Shown here: positions 61,247 to 64,000 of the stretch, piece after piece
Position numbering within the stretch: the first letter of the stretch is position 1
Layout: each line of letters opens with the position of its first letter
DNA from: Pontibaca salina
GTDB taxonomy: Bacteria; Pseudomonadota; Alphaproteobacteria; Rhodobacterales; Rhodobacteraceae
Length of the DNA stretch: 64,000 nt
Direction of reading: 5' to 3'
Assembly: GCF_016307205.1 (NCBI RefSeq)
Contig: NZ_JAEIJD010000004.1
Location: forward strand, 62,001 to 126,000
Made by a program: the position numbers and the translations under genes
Notes under the pieces: model-generated
What the model was told of the DNA's origin: nothing
Seen by the model: the letters and a program-made list of their open reading frames with translations, nothing else
The model's database searches: none

Positions 61247-62271
61247 CGCCGCCGAGCCATTGCGGCGAGCCGGATCAGGGTGCGGCTGACCAGCGCCATG
61301 GCAGGTGCGGTCTGACCGGCCGAACGCAGATGCAAATCGGTATTCGTCAACTCGCCCAGTGCGCTTTCCAGACGCTCGGGCGACCAGAGCTTGGTTTGCT
61401 TCATCAAATGATCGCGCCGCGCGCCAAAAATCGGTGGACGCATCCGGTTAAGCGCTGAGGCAGCACCGTCAGGGTCGGCCATGACCGTGTAAAGCTGGCG
61501 GAAATGCCGCATCGCGCCGATGCACAGGCTGACGGCGGTTGCTCCTTGCGATTCCATTCGCGCGATCAGCGGGCCGATCCGGTCGCTTTGACCCTCGGCG
61601 GCGGCGTTCAGCAAAGCATCAAGCGCCGCCTCGGTTGAGCGGGGCGCGCATATGGCGACATCCTCGGGCGTGACAGGAGTACTGTCGTCCAGTTTGTAAA
61701 GCGCCAGCTTTTCAACGGTTTGTGCAAAATCCCCCGGACCAAGTGTCAGCGCCAGTTCAGTCAACGCGTCCATGCTCTCGCCAGACGCATCGCGCAGGCC
61801 TGCGGCCCCTAGCAAGCGCTCGACCTCGGCCCGCGATGGCGGGTCATCATAGAGACCGACCGCATAGGCATTGCGATGCCCCTCAAACAATTTGCGCAGT
61901 TTCGAATTGGCCCGGAGCGCACCTGCCGTCACGATGATTTGCGCATCCCCTTCGCGCCAATCCGCCAGCGCCGATTGCAACGCAGGAACTGTGCCCTCGC
62001 CGGCCTCTTCCACAAAGGCGACGCGCGGGCCGGGAAAAAACCCGACGGCTTTGACCGCATCAAGCAACTGTGCCGGGTCGCGGCGCAGTTCGGCCCCGGA
62101 CAGACGCGCCAGACGCATTTCCTCTTCGGCATTCGGCCCCAGCAGTGCGGCAATGACCTGTTGGCGCTTCAAGGCCACGCGCATGCTGTCGCCGCCATAG
62201 ATCAGCAGCCCGGTGCGGGTCTTGTCGGGTTTGGCGAAATACGCATCAGCGTCGCGCGCAGCCAGTTTCAT
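61243..62271 (-). CDS. holA: DNA polymerase III delta subunit
   Basis: HolA opens the beta clamp in the clamp loader. The 342-residue protein shows the family's parts: LLIYGGDSMRVALKRQQVIAAL, then DAVKAVGFFPGPRVAFVEEAG (SLFSxxR region) and ALTLGPGDFAQTVEKLALY, the AAA+-related middle, with a C-terminal collar domain (LWSPERLESALGELTNTDLHLRS). Like other delta subunits it lacks a working P-loop. The start is the ATG at 62271, overlapping the lptE stop (TAATG), and the 3' end overlaps the flavoprotein gene by 4 nt. Confidence 0.92.
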   Translation of the reverse strand: MKLAARDADAYFAKPDKTRTGLLIYGGDSMRVALKRQQVIAALLGPNAEEEMRLARLSGAELRRDPAQLLDAVKAVGFFPGPRVAFVEEAGEGTVPALQSALADWREGDAQIIVTAGALRANSKLRKLFEGHRNAYAVGLYDDPPSRAEVERLLGAAGLRDASGESMDALTELALTLGPGDFAQTVEKLALYKLDDSTPVTPEDVAICAPRSTEAALDALLNAAAEGQSDRIGPLIARMESQGATAVSLCIGAMRHFRQLYTVMADPDGAASALNRMRPPIFGARRDHLMKQTKLWSPERLESALGELTNTDLHLRSAGQTAPAMALVSRTLIRLAAMARRR

Positions 62272-62790
62272 TACGTCAGGTCCGCAGTGGCCAGCACCCG
62301 CGTCGCGATCTGGTCTGCCAGCATCACCATCAGCCGTTCCCGAGCGTCGCGCTCGGCCGCGAGGGTCTGCACCGTCGAGGCATTCAGCGACCCTTGGCTT
62401 GGATCATCCGGATCAATCGGCACCGCCAGCCCAGTGGCTGAATAACCGGCAAAGTTCTTGACCTGCCCCGATGCAATGATGGCCTCGTCTGCCGCGCGGC
62501 GCAGGGTGAAATCCACCGTGCCGACAATAGAGTAACGCGTGATGTCACCGGCGGCCGTGATCGCCTGACCCTGTTCGCTGGTTCGGACAGTAAAGGAAAG
62601 ATCATATTCGGGCGCGGTTGTAGGGCCGAAGCGCTCTTCCAGATTTCTGACCAGATAATAGCTGTCCTGATTATCGGGCGCGTCGACCCGAATTTTGCCG
62701 TGCAACGCGGTGCCGGTGCCGCCCGGGCCATAGACCGGCGTGAAGCCGCAGGCGGCCAGCGCCAGCGGCATCAGCAGAAATGTGCGGCGG

Positions 62791-62804
<14 letters not shown>
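62271..62804 (-). CDS. lptE: LPS-assembly lipoprotein LptE
   Basis: A 177-residue outer-membrane lipoprotein: signal [19 protein letters not shown] with lipobox LAAC (Cys 19) and a twin-Arg DRRTFLL pair that looks Tat-like, unusual for LptE. The mature part has [19 protein letters not shown], then [12 protein letters not shown] and [17 protein letters not shown], the LptE family strands. With LptD it inserts LPS at the cell surface. The gene lies between leuS and holA, the usual order in many proteobacteria; it overlaps leuS by 14 nt and holA by 1 nt. Confidence 0.88.

Positions 62805-64000
<1,196 letters not shown>

Overview
The window reads as chromosomal DNA of a GC-rich alphaproteobacterium, almost certainly a Rhodobacteraceae (Roseobacter-type) heterotroph. 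The argument rests on gene content rather than on any search: a PccR/ScfR-type regulator beside propionyl-CoA carboxylase, a short-form ProS, an Hda-ppk-ppx block, DUF6497, DUF4170, DUF2125 and DUF721 proteins, the betI-betC-betA arrangement, and many small Rhodobacteraceae-type lipoproteins. No insertion sequence, prophage, CRISPR array or rRNA operon was seen. Nearly all genes are densely packed, with 4-14 nt overlaps.

Layout. 1-910: end of an OmpA-domain protein, then rppH. 948-8594 (minus): a ten-gene thiamine operon, thiD-thiO-thiS-thiG-thiE-thiF-thiY-tenA-thiZ-thiX, behind a TPP riboswitch and a recognisable promoter. 8718-10655: PAP2 phosphatase, tRNA-Tyr, rlmB and a structured intergenic stretch. 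10679-13896 (minus): hisB-hisH-hisA-hisF-hisE. 14114-16003: GDCCVxC protein, stand-alone RAM domain protein, Fsr-like MFS exporter. 16020-17751: a compact ECF sigma operon (secreted protein, Tat cupredoxin, sigma factor) with an ECF-like promoter and no visible anti-sigma factor. 18058-21532: alkB and mutY, then dciA-like DUF721 and a DsbA-like protein. 21707-23177: yebC and a LysE/ArgO exporter. 23187-27069: betI operator, betI, betC, betA. 27075-38931: the propionyl-CoA to succinyl-CoA region, with pccR, an MFS exporter, pccB, several small genes, pccA, a DUF4174 protein, methylmalonyl-CoA mutase and a MAPEG protein. 39001-46439: VOC and TerB-J proteins, a hypothetical, ppx, ppk, hdaA and an AI-2E family transporter. 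46584-50957: proS, lolC/E-lolD and two c-type cytochromes. 50980-56435 (minus): a metalloprotease-like lipoprotein, lpxK, a kdtA-like gene, DUF4170, a CysQ-like phosphatase and pmbA. 56558-64000: DUF2125, SDR, enoyl-CoA hydratase, SpoIIAA-like, TIGR03862-type flavoprotein, holA, lptE and leuS, which runs off the right edge.

How the parts work together. The thi operon makes the thiazole moiety aerobically (ThiO, ThiS, ThiG and a ThiF-rhodanese fusion), imports and salvages the pyrimidine precursor (ThiXYZ, TenA), phosphorylates it (ThiD) and joins the halves (ThiE). The pcc/mcm region carries propionyl-CoA to succinyl-CoA, and TTTGCAAA-type sites lie in front of both pccR and pccB. The bet genes turn choline-O-sulfate into choline and betaine aldehyde; no betB is present here. 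The lolCD, lptE, lpxK and kdtA-like genes serve the outer membrane.

The most interesting items are the ECF-sigma/cupredoxin operon, a KdtA-like protein that has lost its catalytic SVGE motif, a ThiF that has lost both zinc CxxC pairs, the hairpin-rich non-coding stretch before the lipoprotein gene at 33271, a possible sRNA between rlmB and hisE, and a 26-codon ORF linking betC to betA.
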